Positions 7,231 to 16,146 are shown, counted from the first letter of the stretch. The stretch: DNA of 17,108 nt from CAYLNK01 sp964384675 (GCA_964384675.1 CAYLNK010000122.1:1-17108), one strand, 5' to 3'. Notes: generated from the letters alone by a model not told the origin. Numbers and translations are program-made.

Positions 7231-7444
7231 CTACGCGGGACCGACGCCTTCCGCGGCGGGAGCGGCCGGCGGGATCCACCACCCGTCGAGCTCGATCTCG
7301 ACGGCGTCGAACGGCACGGCGCGGACCTTGTCGTCGCCAGCATGAGCGGCGCTCCCCGTCGATGATCTCCCCGATCTGGTGCTCCGGGAGCGCCACGAGG
7401 TCGTCGTAATTGGCCTCGCGACGGGGGACGGGGGATGACGACAT
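7231..7444 (-). pseudogene. Remnant of an Uma2-family gene (internally deleted and frameshifted)
   Basis: The first frame (from 7444) encodes MSSSPVPRREANYDDLV followed by ALPEHQIGEIIDGE, the typical N-terminus of Uma2-family PD-(D/E)XK proteins. A different frame then encodes GDDKVRAVPFDAVEIELDGW and a stop at 7231, which looks like an Uma2 C-terminus. The nuclease core of well over 100 residues is missing and the two ends are out of frame, so this is a decayed gene. It is not a close copy of the intact Uma2 gene at 10151-10774. Assignment to the family is from recognised motifs, not a search. Confidence 0.65.
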
Positions 7445-10154
7445 GGAAGACAGCCCACACCCCGGTCCACGAGCGCCACCCCCGCGTTTGCCGGACTATC
7501 CTCCGCCACGGATGCTGCGCGCGCGGATCGACCACGCCGGAAGCCACCACCTCACGGTGGCGCGACGCGACGACGGCGGGGTGCGGCTCGACCTGGTGCA
7601 CGGCGGCGCGGACCTCCGGTCCGTGCTCGACCGGGCGCTCCGGCGACACCTCGTGATCACCCTCGACGACACCGGCGAGACGCTCCGTTTCGCCCGCGAA
7701 GGACCGCTCGACCTGCCGGAGACCGCGCGCGCCGCCACGCTTCACCTGGGCGACGAGCGGCCGTTCCGGCTCCTCGGCCTGACGCTCGGCGACCCCGTCG
7801 ACGTCGTCGCGCCGTACCGCCTCTCGCCGTTCGAGACGCGCTTCCTGGCGGACAACGGCGTGCCTCATCCCGTCGCACGGCCGGAGCTCGTGCCGTCCGG
7901 GCTCACCACCGACCTCCACACCCACTTCGCCGGCTGCGTGTCGCCGGACGACCTGATCGCCGTCGGCCTCGCCCACGACGTCTCCTACCCGGCCGAGCTC
8001 CTCGCGCGGGCCGGGATCCGCGTCGACCGGACGGGTGACGTCTCCCTGGCGTCCCTCGCCGCGCCGCTTCGCGCCCGTCTCGCGGCCGGCCTCGCCGTCC
8101 CGCTCGAGAAGCAGATCACCTTCCTCGAGATGGAGACGATCTACCGGCTGCGCACGCCGCTCACCAAGGGGAGAGCCGCGTTCGTGCCGCTCCTCGGCAG
8201 GGTCGCGTCGGACTACGCGGCGATGGGGGTGACGTACGTCGAGCTGTCGCTCTTCGACGTCCTCGACACGGAGCGCCTCCGTACGATCCACCGCGAGCTG
8301 CCGGCGATCGAGGAGAAGACGGGCGTCACCATCCGATTCCTGGCGGCGTTCAACCGCCACGACGACCCGGAGTGGGACCTCGACCTCGTGGAGCGGGTGA
8401 AGCAGCTGGCGAAGAGCCGCTACCTGGCCGGCGTCGACTTCATGGGACACGAGACGAACTCGACCCGCGCGTTCGCTCCGATCCTGTCGCGCCTGGCGGA
8501 GTGGGCGCACCGCGAGCGCCCCGGCTTCGTGCTGCGCGTGCACGCCGGCGAGAACCCGGCGCACCCGGAGAACGTGCGCGTCGCCCTCGAGAGCGTGGCC
8601 GGGCACGACGTGTCGCTCCGGATCGGCCACGGCCTCTACGGAGTCGACGATCGCACGCTCGACGCGCTGCGCCGCGCCGGGGCGATCGTGGAGTTCAACC
8701 TCAACTCCAACTTCGCGCTGAACAACCTCCAGACGTCGCTCGGCGCGCCGATCCGCCGGTACCTGGACGCCGGCGTCGACGTGGTCCTCGGCACCGACGG
8801 CTACGGCATCTACCGGAACGGCCCGGACCTCGAGGCGCAGGTCGCGCGCCTCTCGGGCGTGGACGACGCCGACCTGGCGCGGATCCGCGCGGCCGAGGGC
8901 CGTCACGTCGAGCGGCAGCGCGCGATCGCGACCTCGCTCCCGCGCGACCCCGAGGTCCCCGATCCCTCGCCGCCGCGCCACTACACCGACGGGATCGAGG
9001 CTCGAAAGCGGGAGGCGAAGGAGGCCCGCGACCAGGCTCTTCGCGACCGTCTCGACGCGCTCGGCATCCCGCTCCTCGACGGCGCGGCGGCCAGCGCCCT
9101 CCTCGCGGAGCGCACGGCGATCTCCGTCGCCGGCGCCTGGAGGAAGAGCTGGGAGATCGTCACTCCGCCGTGGCGCGAGACCGTCACCCGCGAGCTCCTT
9201 CGCCTCACCGACGCCCTCGACCCGGCACGCACGGCCTTCGTCACCGGCGGGACTCACTTCGGCGTGGAAGACCTCGTCCAGCGTGCCGCGGCGCGCCGCG
9301 GCATCCCGGTGCTGGGCGTCCTCGTCTGGGCGACACCGCCGGAGTCGATCGCCGCCGGGGCGATCACCCACGCCCACGTCGTCGGCGAGAAGCTGCACGG
9401 CAAGGCCGCGGGGCTCTACCGGCTGATGAAGGAGGCCGGCGGGCTTTGCCTCTTCGTGGGCGGCGGGACCATCGTGGGCGACGAGATCCAGACCGCGGTG
9501 AACCTCCGGCTGCCGCACCTCCTGATGGATGGCCCGGAAGGGGCCAGCACCGAGCACGCGCGTCTGTCCCCGGCGCGGGCTTTCACCACCGCCGACGAGG
9601 TGCTGGAGGCGCTCTCCCGGAAGGGGCGCTGGCACTCCGCCGACGACCCGTACTGGCACCTGGGCGCGAACCCCACGGTGGACGTCGTGGTGACGCGACG
9701 GAACCCGGCGACCGGCGTCGCCGAGCTGCTCCTGATCCAGCGCGACGACGAGGCGCCGACCGAAGCCGGCAAGTGGGCGCTGCCGGGCGGCTTCCAGACG
9801 ACCGACGCCCCGCGCGGGACGCCGTGGACCCGGGGTCCGGAGAGCGCGCGCGACGCCGCGGCGCGGGAGCTCCTGGAGGAGACGGGCCTCGACGTGCGCG
9901 ACCTCGCGGCCGGGCTGGTCCACGTGGGCGATTTCGAGGGGGACGGCCGCGACCCGCGCGACACCGAGACCGCCTGGAGCCGCTCCAGCGCCTTCGCGCT
10001 CCGGCTGCCGGACGACCGGGCGTCCGCCCCGATCGCGGGAGGGGACGACGCGGGCGATGCCCGCTGGTTCCCCGTCGACGCGCTGCCGCGGCCGCTCGCC
10101 TTCGACCACGACCGGATCGTGGCGAAGGGACTGGCCGCGCTCGGGCGGGTCTAG
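7443..10154 (+). CDS. Three-domain fusion: adenosine-deaminase-like, SLOG-like and Nudix hydrolase
   Basis: A 903 aa protein (from ATG 7443) with three recognisable parts. (1) About 150-490: an ADA-like amidohydrolase barrel with metal and catalytic residues His159 and His161 (DLHTHFAG), His367 and Glu370 (VHAGEN), His396 (RIGHGL) and Asp452 (LGTDGYGIY). The second Asp of the usual TDDP motif is Gly, suggesting altered substrate preference. (2) About 598-705: a Rossmann-like segment with FVTGGTHFG and LFVGGGTIVGDEI, resembling SLOG/LOG nucleotide-binding domains. (3) About 745-900: a Nudix domain, GKWALPGGF then ESARDAAARELLEETGL, with the catalytic E-x7-RE-x2-EE intact and a 12-residue or so insertion. 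The start is uncertain: GGGGG precedes ATG 7443, while TTG 7410 and ATG 7512 are alternatives. Probable activity is on adenine nucleotides; exact substrates are unknown. It follows rtcR on the same strand. Confidence 0.85.
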   Translation: MEDSPHPGPRAPPPRLPDYPPPRMLRARIDHAGSHHLTVARRDDGGVRLDLVHGGADLRSVLDRALRRHLVITLDDTGETLRFAREGPLDLPETARAATLHLGDERPFRLLGLTLGDPVDVVAPYRLSPFETRFLADNGVPHPVARPELVPSGLTTDLHTHFAGCVSPDDLIAVGLAHDVSYPAELLARAGIRVDRTGDVSLASLAAPLRARLAAGLAVPLEKQITFLEMETIYRLRTPLTKGRAAFVPLLGRVASDYAAMGVTYVELSLFDVLDTERLRTIHRELPAIEEKTGVTIRFLAAFNRHDDPEWDLDLVERVKQLAKSRYLAGVDFMGHETNSTRAFAPILSRLAEWAHRERPGFVLRVHAGENPAHPENVRVALESVAGHDVSLRIGHGLYGVDDRTLDALRRAGAIVEFNLNSNFALNNLQTSLGAPIRRYLDAGVDVVLGTDGYGIYRNGPDLEAQVARLSGVDDADLARIRAAEGRHVERQRAIATSLPRDPEVPDPSPPRHYTDGIEARKREAKEARDQALRDRLDALGIPLLDGAAASALLAERTAISVAGAWRKSWEIVTPPWRETVTRELLRLTDALDPARTAFVTGGTHFGVEDLVQRAAARRGIPVLGVLVWATPPESIAAGAITHAHVVGEKLHGKAAGLYRLMKEAGGLCLFVGGGTIVGDEIQTAVNLRLPHLLMDGPEGASTEHARLSPARAFTTADEVLEALSRKGRWHSADDPYWHLGANPTVDVVVTRRNPATGVAELLLIQRDDEAPTEAGKWALPGGFQTTDAPRGTPWTRGPESARDAAARELLEETGLDVRDLAAGLVHVGDFEGDGRDPRDTETAWSRSSAFALRLPDDRASAPIAGGDDAGDARWFPVDALPRPLAFDHDRIVAKGLAALGRV

Positions 10155-10774
10155 GGCGACTCCTCCGGTCCCAGGCGATCGACCTCGGCCCACAGGGCGT
10201 CGAGGTCGATGGTGAGGCCCGGGCAGCCCGGAACGCTCTCGATCCGGCCCTCGCTCCGGCCGAGCGCGTGCCGGTAGAGGCCATCGCCGCCCAGCTCCAG
10301 GATCTCCAGGGTCCGCAGCTCCGGGTCCACGATCCAGTACCACTTCACGCCGAACGCCGCGTAGTCGGCTACCTTCTCCACGCGATCCCGGCGCCCGTCG
10401 CGAGGGCTCGCCGAGACGATCTCGATCGCGAGGTCGGGCGGAACGCGCACGAGGCCGCGCCTCGGCGGGACATGGCCGCCCGGCAGGAAGAGAGAGAGGT
10501 CGGGCTTCCGGCCGCGTCCCTCGCGGACCGCGAACTTGGCATCGGAGCCACCCACGAAGCCACCCATCGGCCCGAGCCAGGCGCGCAGCAGATGTCCGAG
10601 CCACAGGACGATCAGCCCGTGGACGTAGTCGGGCATCTCCTCCTCCACGAGCTGCCCTTCGACGAGCTCACCCGGCTCGTCCTCGGGCAGGGCGTACCAC
10701 TCCTCGAGCGTGACGCCCGGGCGATCCGGAGAGGAGGGTGCGGGAGCGACGCGGCTCACCGGGAAAGCGTACAC
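10151..10774 (-). CDS. Uma2-family PD-(D/E)XK endonuclease-like protein
   Basis: A 207 aa protein with the Uma2 layout: LEEWYALPEDEPGELVEGQL near the N-terminus, then GRGRKPDLSLFLPG, PPDLAIEIVSASPRDGRRDR and a core containing KWYWIVDPELRTLEI. The Asp of KPDLS and the Glu of IEIVS correspond to the nuclease-fold active site. Members are abundant in high-GC environmental bacteria and cyanobacteria, and their biological role is unsettled. The GTG at 10774 lacks a clear ribosome-binding site; a GTG at 10759 is an alternative start. It converges on the ADA-SLOG-Nudix gene, and both stop codons are read from the same CTAG at 10151-10154. It lies downstream of the Oar-like gene on the same strand. 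Confidence 0.85.
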   Translation of the reverse strand: MYAFPVSRVAPAPSSPDRPGVTLEEWYALPEDEPGELVEGQLVEEEMPDYVHGLIVLWLGHLLRAWLGPMGGFVGGSDAKFAVREGRGRKPDLSLFLPGGHVPPRRGLVRVPPDLAIEIVSASPRDGRRDRVEKVADYAAFGVKWYWIVDPELRTLEILELGGDGLYRHALGRSEGRIESVPGCPGLTIDLDALWAEVDRLGPEESP

Positions 10775-10792
10775 CCGAGGTCCGGAATGCGT

Positions 10793-10818
10793 GGGGGACC
10801 CGCGCGCGCGGGCCCCCC
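10793..10818 (-). terminator. GC hairpin after the Oar-like receptor gene
   Basis: Ten bases past the Oar-like stop, minus-strand RNA can pair GGGGG with CCCCC, then G-U, then CCCGC with GCGGG around a GCGC loop (11 bp). The G-U pair makes it more stable on this strand than on the other. No U-tract follows, so it may be a U-less terminator or an mRNA 3' stabiliser. Confidence 0.4.
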
Positions 10819-10828
10819 CCGCGACGGA

Positions 10829-13789
10829 TCAGAAGATGAGCTTGGCGGCCAGCTGGATCGTCCGCGGGCCGGAGGACGCCGACGGGGTCCCGAACGTGGA
10901 AGTCTGGGTGACCAGCCTTCCGCCGACCACGCTGTAGAGCTGGGTGCGGACGTTGCTCACGTTGGAGCGGTTCAGGAGGTTGAACGCCTCGGCGATCAGC
11001 TGGAAGCGGACGGCGCCGAAGTCGAACTCCTTGGTGAGGCGCGGGTCGAGCGTGATCTGGGAGGGGAGGCGGAACGTGCCGCGGCCCAGCCCCGGCGCGC
11101 GGTCGTTGTTCCGGTTGCCGTCGTTGTTCAGGTCGAACGTGCCGATGTTGGCCGTGAACGGCTGGCCGGTCGTGTACGAGAAGATGCCGCTGATGGACCA
11201 GCCGCCGAGGACCCACTTCGAGAGGAAGTCGTCGCCCTTCCAGTAGTCGAGGTTCCAGACGCCGGAAACGACGAAGCGGTGCGTGGCGTCGTTCTCGCCC
11301 GGGCCGTAGTCGTCGTCCAGGAAGAGCGGGTCCTGCGCGTACTTGATGTCGTCGCCCGCGTTGCCGGGGACGACGGCCGTGGAGTCGGGCTTGGTGTCGA
11401 GGACCTTGCTGTACGTGTACGAGAGCCGGCCCTGCCAGTGGTGCGAGTACCGCTTGATCAGCTCGATCGTGAGGCCGTTGTAGTTGGAGTCGCCCGTCGA
11501 CTGGAAGTCGATGACGCGCGCGAAGTTGGCGAACGGCCGGGTGCTGCTGTAGAGGCGGTACGGGAGGGTGTTGCCCTGGTCGTCCTGGATCGTGGCGGCG
11601 GAGTACGCGCCGACGTTCACGTCGATCGAGCGCGAGAGGTGCTGGCCGCGCACGTACAGGTAGCTGAGCGCGACCGCGAAGTCGTCGGTCAGGCCCTGCT
11701 CGATCCCGGCCGAGGCCTGATGGACGATCGGGCTCTGATAGTCCTTGTCGAAGAAGAAGATCGACGGCTTCGTCGCCCCGGTGGTGGGGGCGGTGGCGAG
11801 CGTGCCCGGGTAGACGAGCGAGGCCGGGATGGCCGAGCCGCTGAGCGTGTAGCTCAGGACGTTGATGCCGTTGTTGGAGTGCGCGGTGCCGATCATGATG
11901 GCGGGTGTGCGGCCGTAGAACATGCCGTAGCCGGCGCGCACCACCATCTTGTCGTTGTTCTTCGGCGTCCAGGCGATCCCGAGGCGGGCCGCGATGTTGT
12001 TGCCGTCCTCCTTGATCACGCTGGTGTCGATGCCCGCGGCGAGGAGCTGCGGGTCGGGGTTCTGGACGGTCGGCTGGTGGATCCCCTGCCGGTCGTAGCG
12101 GACCCCGACGTTGAGGGTGAGGTTCGAGGCGGGGCGGAACTCGTCCTGGACGAACGCGGCGATCTCGGTGAGGTCCGGGTTCGTCGTGGCGCCCGAGGTG
12201 CCGACGCCCGCGAAGTTCTGCTGGTAGGTATCCGGCTTGCCCGCGTTGAAGGCGGCCAGCGTGTTGAACGTGTACGAGCCGCCGAAGAAGCCGGGGAAGA
12301 AGTTGAGGATCAGGTCACGGTTGAGGTCGAAGCCGAGCTTCAGCGTGTGCTTGTCGAAGAGGAGCGTCGCGGTGTCGGCGATCTGGTACCTGTCGATCGT
12401 CGTCTCGCGGGGGCTGAAGTTGTTCCGCCCCGAGGTGAGGATCGTCGTGCCGCCCTGGCGGATCGAGGCCTCCGGGCTGTTGCTGTTCGCCAGGCCCGGC
12501 TCGCTGTCCTTGGCGTACTGGCCCCGGAGCTCGTTGAAGAACCGTGAGGTGACGCTGGTCGAGAGGGAGGCCGTGACCGTGTCGGTCTTCACGAGCGAGT
12601 CGCCGGTGTGCTCGAACGCGTTGGTGATGCCGCCGTTCTCGAAGTTCTGGCCGGTGAAGTCCTGCCGGTTGTAGCGGAGCGAGAGCCGGCTGCCGCCGCC
12701 CAGCTCGGCGTCGACCTTGGCCAGGAAGACGTCCTGGTTCTGCGCGCGCTCCCAGCTGCTGGCGAGCGCCTGCACCTTGGCGAGACCGGCCTGGCTGGCG
12801 GCGTCGGTCGGGTAGCCGCCCTGCGGGACGCCGAGGACGATCGTGTTCGGGATGGTGTTCCGCTGCCCGTCGTAGTTCGCGAAGAAGAAGACCCGGTCCT
12901 TCACGATGGGGCCGCCCACGCTGGCCCCGAACTGGTCGAACTTGTAGGGCGCCTTGTCGCGGTTGTTGATCTCGTCGATGTAGTCGTTGGCGCGGATCGA
13001 CTTGTCGCGCTTGAAGAAGAACGCGGCGCCGTGGAAATCGTTCGTGCCGGACTTGGTCACGACGTTGATGACGGCGCCGCCGGCGCGGCCGTACTCGGCC
13101 GAGTAGGCGTTCCGGTTCACCTGGAACTCCTGCACGGCGTCCTGGCTGAACTGGTACGGCGCCCGCCCCGACCCGGTGCGCCCGAGGGCCTGGCCGAAGA
13201 ACGTGTTGTTGTTGTCGGCCCCATCCACGACGAGGCTGTTCAGGGTGCCGCGCTGGCCGGCGAAGCTGATGTCGCCGGCGCGGACGTCCTTCACCACGCC
13301 CGGCGTGGTCAGGACGAAGTCGATGAAGTTGCGCCCGTTCGTCGGCAGGTTGGTCACCGACGCCTCGTCGACCACCGAGCTCGACTGAGTGCGGGTCGTC
13401 TCGACGATCGGAGCCTGGGAGGTCACGGTCAGGGCCTCCGCCACGCCCGCGAGGCTCAGGTTGAGCTTCAGGGTGAGGTCGCCGCCGATCGTGACGGTGA
13501 CGTCGTTGAGCTTCGCGGGGGTGAAGCCCGAGAGCTCGGCGGTGAACTGGTACTTGCCGACCGGCAGGCTCGGGAACGAGAACTGGCCGCCCGCGCCCGA
13601 GACCGTCTGGCGGGTCGCCGAGGTGCCCTGGTTCCTGGCCGTGACGCTGGCGCCCGGGATCGGGCCCCCGTTCGAGTCGACCACCGTGCCGCCGACCGAC
13701 CCTCCCGGGCTCTGGGCGAAGGCCGCGAAGGGGACGAGGGCGGCGACGAGGGCCGGGACGAGCAGGCCAGAAAACGCTCTGGATCGCAT
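10829..13789 (-). CDS. Oar-like TonB-dependent outer-membrane receptor with carboxypeptidase-regulatory-like domain
   Basis: A 986 aa outer-membrane beta-barrel. The start at 13789 is preferred over upstream ATGs at 13813/13810 because AAGGAG lies 6-7 nt before it. A signal peptide (MRSRAFSGLLVPALVAALVP then FAAFAQ) is followed by a CarboxypepD_reg-like beta domain (about 28-110: GGTVVDSNGGPIPGASVT), a plug-like region (about 125-240, including LPTNGRNFIDFVLTTPGV and DGADNNNTFFG) and a long barrel rich in alternating aromatic residues, ending in phenylalanine (AAKLIF). Such Oar-like receptors are especially numerous in Acidobacteriota and Myxococcota and are presumed to import large or complex nutrients. 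The antiporter gene lies 58 bp upstream on the same strand. The substrate cannot be predicted. Confidence 0.92.
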   Translation of the reverse strand: MRSRAFSGLLVPALVAALVPFAAFAQSPGGSVGGTVVDSNGGPIPGASVTARNQGTSATRQTVSGAGGQFSFPSLPVGKYQFTAELSGFTPAKLNDVTVTIGGDLTLKLNLSLAGVAEALTVTSQAPIVETTRTQSSSVVDEASVTNLPTNGRNFIDFVLTTPGVVKDVRAGDISFAGQRGTLNSLVVDGADNNNTFFGQALGRTGSGRAPYQFSQDAVQEFQVNRNAYSAEYGRAGGAVINVVTKSGTNDFHGAAFFFKRDKSIRANDYIDEINNRDKAPYKFDQFGASVGGPIVKDRVFFFANYDGQRNTIPNTIVLGVPQGGYPTDAASQAGLAKVQALASSWERAQNQDVFLAKVDAELGGGSRLSLRYNRQDFTGQNFENGGITNAFEHTGDSLVKTDTVTASLSTSVTSRFFNELRGQYAKDSEPGLANSNSPEASIRQGGTTILTSGRNNFSPRETTIDRYQIADTATLLFDKHTLKLGFDLNRDLILNFFPGFFGGSYTFNTLAAFNAGKPDTYQQNFAGVGTSGATTNPDLTEIAAFVQDEFRPASNLTLNVGVRYDRQGIHQPTVQNPDPQLLAAGIDTSVIKEDGNNIAARLGIAWTPKNNDKMVVRAGYGMFYGRTPAIMIGTAHSNNGINVLSYTLSGSAIPASLVYPGTLATAPTTGATKPSIFFFDKDYQSPIVHQASAGIEQGLTDDFAVALSYLYVRGQHLSRSIDVNVGAYSAATIQDDQGNTLPYRLYSSTRPFANFARVIDFQSTGDSNYNGLTIELIKRYSHHWQGRLSYTYSKVLDTKPDSTAVVPGNAGDDIKYAQDPLFLDDDYGPGENDATHRFVVSGVWNLDYWKGDDFLSKWVLGGWSISGIFSYTTGQPFTANIGTFDLNNDGNRNNDRAPGLGRGTFRLPSQITLDPRLTKEFDFGAVRFQLIAEAFNLLNRSNVSNVRTQLYSVVGGRLVTQTSTFGTPSASSGPRTIQLAAKLIF

Positions 13790-13847
13790 TCGGGACTCCT
13801 TCTTCTTCATCATGGGTTCCGGTATTCCGAGGATATCGCGGAGCTCC

Positions 13848-15314
13848 TCAAGGAAGCATGAAGAGGGCGGTCCCGACGATCAGGGTCGGGAGGGCGGCGC
13901 CCAGGAAGAGGCCGGCCGGCGAGATCCCGTCCGGGAAGTAGCGGGAGAGGACCGCCTGTCCCGCCGGGTTCGGGGCGTTCGCGATCACGGTCAGCCCACC
14001 CCCCGTCACCGCGCCCATCACCACGGCGTGCTTCATCGCGTCGGAGAAGCCGGGCACGAGCGAGGCGAGGTAGGTGATCGCGGCGTTGTCGTTGAACGCG
14101 GTCAGGACGGTGGCCCCGAGCATCAGGGGAAACGCCGAGAGCCGGCCCAGGACCGGCGCGATCCACCATTGCTGGAGGGTCCCGTGGACGACCAGGCCCG
14201 CCAGGAAGAAGCCGACGAGGAGCGGCGGCTTCAGGTCGATGGGGCTCTGGTACGGAGCCGTCGCCTGGGCGAACGCCAGGAAGAAGAGGAACGCGCCGAC
14301 GAAGATCGCCGGCGTGTGTCCGCTGAAGACGGTGAAGCCGAGGAACGCCAGGTGCGTGCCCGTCACCCAGATCGGGATCCGGGTCAGCGGACCGGTGGTG
14401 TCCGGCTCCACGCGCTCGCGGGACTTCCGATTCAGCTCGCGGAGCTCCTTCCAGAAGAAGGCGGCGTACAGCGCGTTGGACAGGACGATCCCGACCATCG
14501 CCTTCCACCCGAAGTGGGTCAGCATGAACCGGCTGTCCCAGCCCCAGCGGCCGGCGACCATGAGCACCGGCGGCGCGGCGAAATGCGTGAGCGTCCCGCC
14601 GACGGAGACGTTCACGAAGAGGAGGCCGAGCGTGGCGTAGCGCAGGCGCGGGCTCGGGTCGAGGTCGTACAGCTGACGGCCGAGGAGGAGCGCGCAGATG
14701 ATCATCGCCGCCGGCTCGGTGATGAACGAGCCCAGGAGCGGGCCGGCGGTGAGGATCGAGAGCCACCAGGCGAGGGGGCTGCGCTTTCCGAGCGCCGCCA
14801 GGAGACCGACCGCGGACTCCGCGAACCGCAGCACCGGCCGCGTGGAGGCGATCGCCATGATCACCACGACGAACACGGCCTCGGTGAAGTTCACGCCGTG
14901 GGCGAGGAACGCCTCCGTGGTCTTCCAGCCCTTGGTGAACGTGATCACGCCGGCGAGCGGAAGCGCCCAGATGCCGAAGACGGCCTCCACCTCCCCGAAG
15001 AAGTGGAGGATCTCGGCCCGGAAGCTGAGCTCCTCCCCCTTCCGCGCCTGCAGCCGGTGCGAGAGCGCCAGGAACCTCGGCGCCAGGAAGGTGTGGAGCA
15101 GGGCCAGGAAGAAGATCCCCGTGGCGATCGCGTTGAGCGGCTCGGCCCTCGCACGCGACACGAGAACGTCGACGAGCCCGAGGCCCTCCTCGCCGGTGTA
15201 GCTCGCGAGCGCCGGAGGGAACGCCGGCGCCGACCCGGTCGCCGTCGGGCTCGCGGGCGCCCGCCCGGCCGCGAGGCTCACGAGAAGGACGAGGATCGCG
15301 GCGGCGCGGGACAC
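13848..15314 (-). CDS. Putative Na+/H+ antiporter (ion transporter superfamily membrane protein)
   Basis: A 488 aa integral membrane protein with a signal-like N-terminus and roughly ten or more hydrophobic segments. Repeated family-like features are SFITEPAAMIICALLLGR in the first half and LTAFNDNAAITYLASLVP plus AVTGGGLTVIANAPNPAGQA in the second; an Asn/Asp-rich half-helix in each inverted half is typical of IT-superfamily transporters. It resembles the putative Na+/H+ antiporter family (Na_H_antiport_3); this is recognised from motifs and not searched. The GTG start at 15314 lies 16 bp after the SRPBCC gene and has only a weak ribosome-binding site, so it probably forms an operon with its upstream neighbours. 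Ion specificity is not proven. Confidence 0.82.
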   Translation of the reverse strand: MSRAAAILVLLVSLAAGRAPASPTATGSAPAFPPALASYTGEEGLGLVDVLVSRARAEPLNAIATGIFFLALLHTFLAPRFLALSHRLQARKGEELSFRAEILHFFGEVEAVFGIWALPLAGVITFTKGWKTTEAFLAHGVNFTEAVFVVVIMAIASTRPVLRFAESAVGLLAALGKRSPLAWWLSILTAGPLLGSFITEPAAMIICALLLGRQLYDLDPSPRLRYATLGLLFVNVSVGGTLTHFAAPPVLMVAGRWGWDSRFMLTHFGWKAMVGIVLSNALYAAFFWKELRELNRKSRERVEPDTTGPLTRIPIWVTGTHLAFLGFTVFSGHTPAIFVGAFLFFLAFAQATAPYQSPIDLKPPLLVGFFLAGLVVHGTLQQWWIAPVLGRLSAFPLMLGATVLTAFNDNAAITYLASLVPGFSDAMKHAVVMGAVTGGGLTVIANAPNPAGQAVLSRYFPDGISPAGLFLGAALPTLIVGTALFMLP

Positions 15315-15330
15315 CGCCGGATGATACGGA

Positions 15331-16146
15331 TCAGCCGGCGAACAGAGCGTCGACGACGCCCTGCGTCTCCCGGCGCAGGCGCTCTCCCCGCTCGCTCGGA
15401 AGACCCCAGAGCGAGAACCCGGCCTGGACGAGCGTCCGGCCCCCCAGCCGCTCGGCGCCCATCCGGAAGAGCCCGTCGTGGAGCGGCTCCACGGTGGCGT
15501 AGAGCTCGCCGGGCCGATTGGCCAGCATCTCGCCGGCGAGGGCGTCTCCGAAGACCATTCGGGTCTCGTATCGGTCGCCGGGCCGGGCCGCGGCGAGGGA
15601 GGTCGTCAGGAGACCTCCGGCGAGCCTCGTCCACGCCTCGTCCGGCGGGACGTCGGTCGTCCGCATCGCCCAGGCCAGCTGGCGGGAGGTCCCGCGATGG
15701 CGGGTCAGGTAGTGGCGGAGGCTCCGGAGCTCGAAGACCCAGCCGGCGCGGGTCGCCTCCACCTCGTCGTCCCAGTCGCCGCCGTGCCCGAAGCCGCTGT
15801 GGACGAGGCGCAGGCGCGTGGAGGCCCCTCCGCCGGCCGTCGACAGCTCGTACTCCAGCCACAGGAGGACCGGAGGGCGGTCCGTCGGCTGCCCGTCGGC
15901 TCCGTAGGCCGGGCGCTCCTCGACGAGGCGCAGGCGCCGGCCTTCCTCCCAGGCGTCGATCTTCAGCTCCGAGCTCCAGGCGCCCCCCCAGGAGATGAAG
16001 ATGGCGCCGCCCGGCCCGGGGGTCACCCGCGCGTCGGGCGGGAACCACCGGGTCAGCTCCGAGGCGTCGGTCAACGCGTTCCACACCTGGCCGGCGGGAG
16101 CCGGGATCTCGACGTCCAGCTCTATCCTCCGGGTCCCCTCGCTCAT
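15331..16146 (-). CDS. Two-domain SRPBCC (AHSA1-like) protein
   Basis: 271 aa. The first half (about 1-150) is a clear SRPBCC/AHSA1 domain: IPAPAGQVWNALTDASELTR, WFPPDARVTPGPGG, WLEYEL and GDWDDEVEATRAGW. The second half (about 155-270: PPDEAWTRLAGGLLT, then GELYATVEPLHDGLFRM) looks like another, diverged domain of the same fold. These helix-grip proteins bind hydrophobic ligands or act as Hsp90-like co-chaperones. The ATG shares one base with the stop of the upstream ArsR-type gene (TGATG), so the two are translationally coupled. ArsR-SRPBCC pairs are common, with the regulator controlling its partner. Confidence 0.9.
   Translation of the reverse strand: MSEGTRRIELDVEIPAPAGQVWNALTDASELTRWFPPDARVTPGPGGAIFISWGGAWSSELKIDAWEEGRRLRLVEERPAYGADGQPTDRPPVLLWLEYELSTAGGGASTRLRLVHSGFGHGGDWDDEVEATRAGWVFELRSLRHYLTRHRGTSRQLAWAMRTTDVPPDEAWTRLAGGLLTTSLAAARPGDRYETRMVFGDALAGEMLANRPGELYATVEPLHDGLFRMGAERLGGRTLVQAGFSLWGLPSERGERLRRETQGVVDALFAG

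Noticed and set aside
7225..7238. Short hairpin CCGCG-GCTA-CGCGG after rtcR as a terminator
   Set aside because: Only 5 bp, no U-tract, and overlapping the stop of the Uma2 remnant; such short GC hairpins are expected by chance at this base composition.
8372..12547. Very long plus-strand open frame (1391 codons) and a 1204-codon minus-strand frame (6990-10604)
   Set aside because: Low-complexity Arg/Gly/Ala/Asp-rich shadows produced by high GC at third positions; they run across well-defined domains of real genes in other frames.
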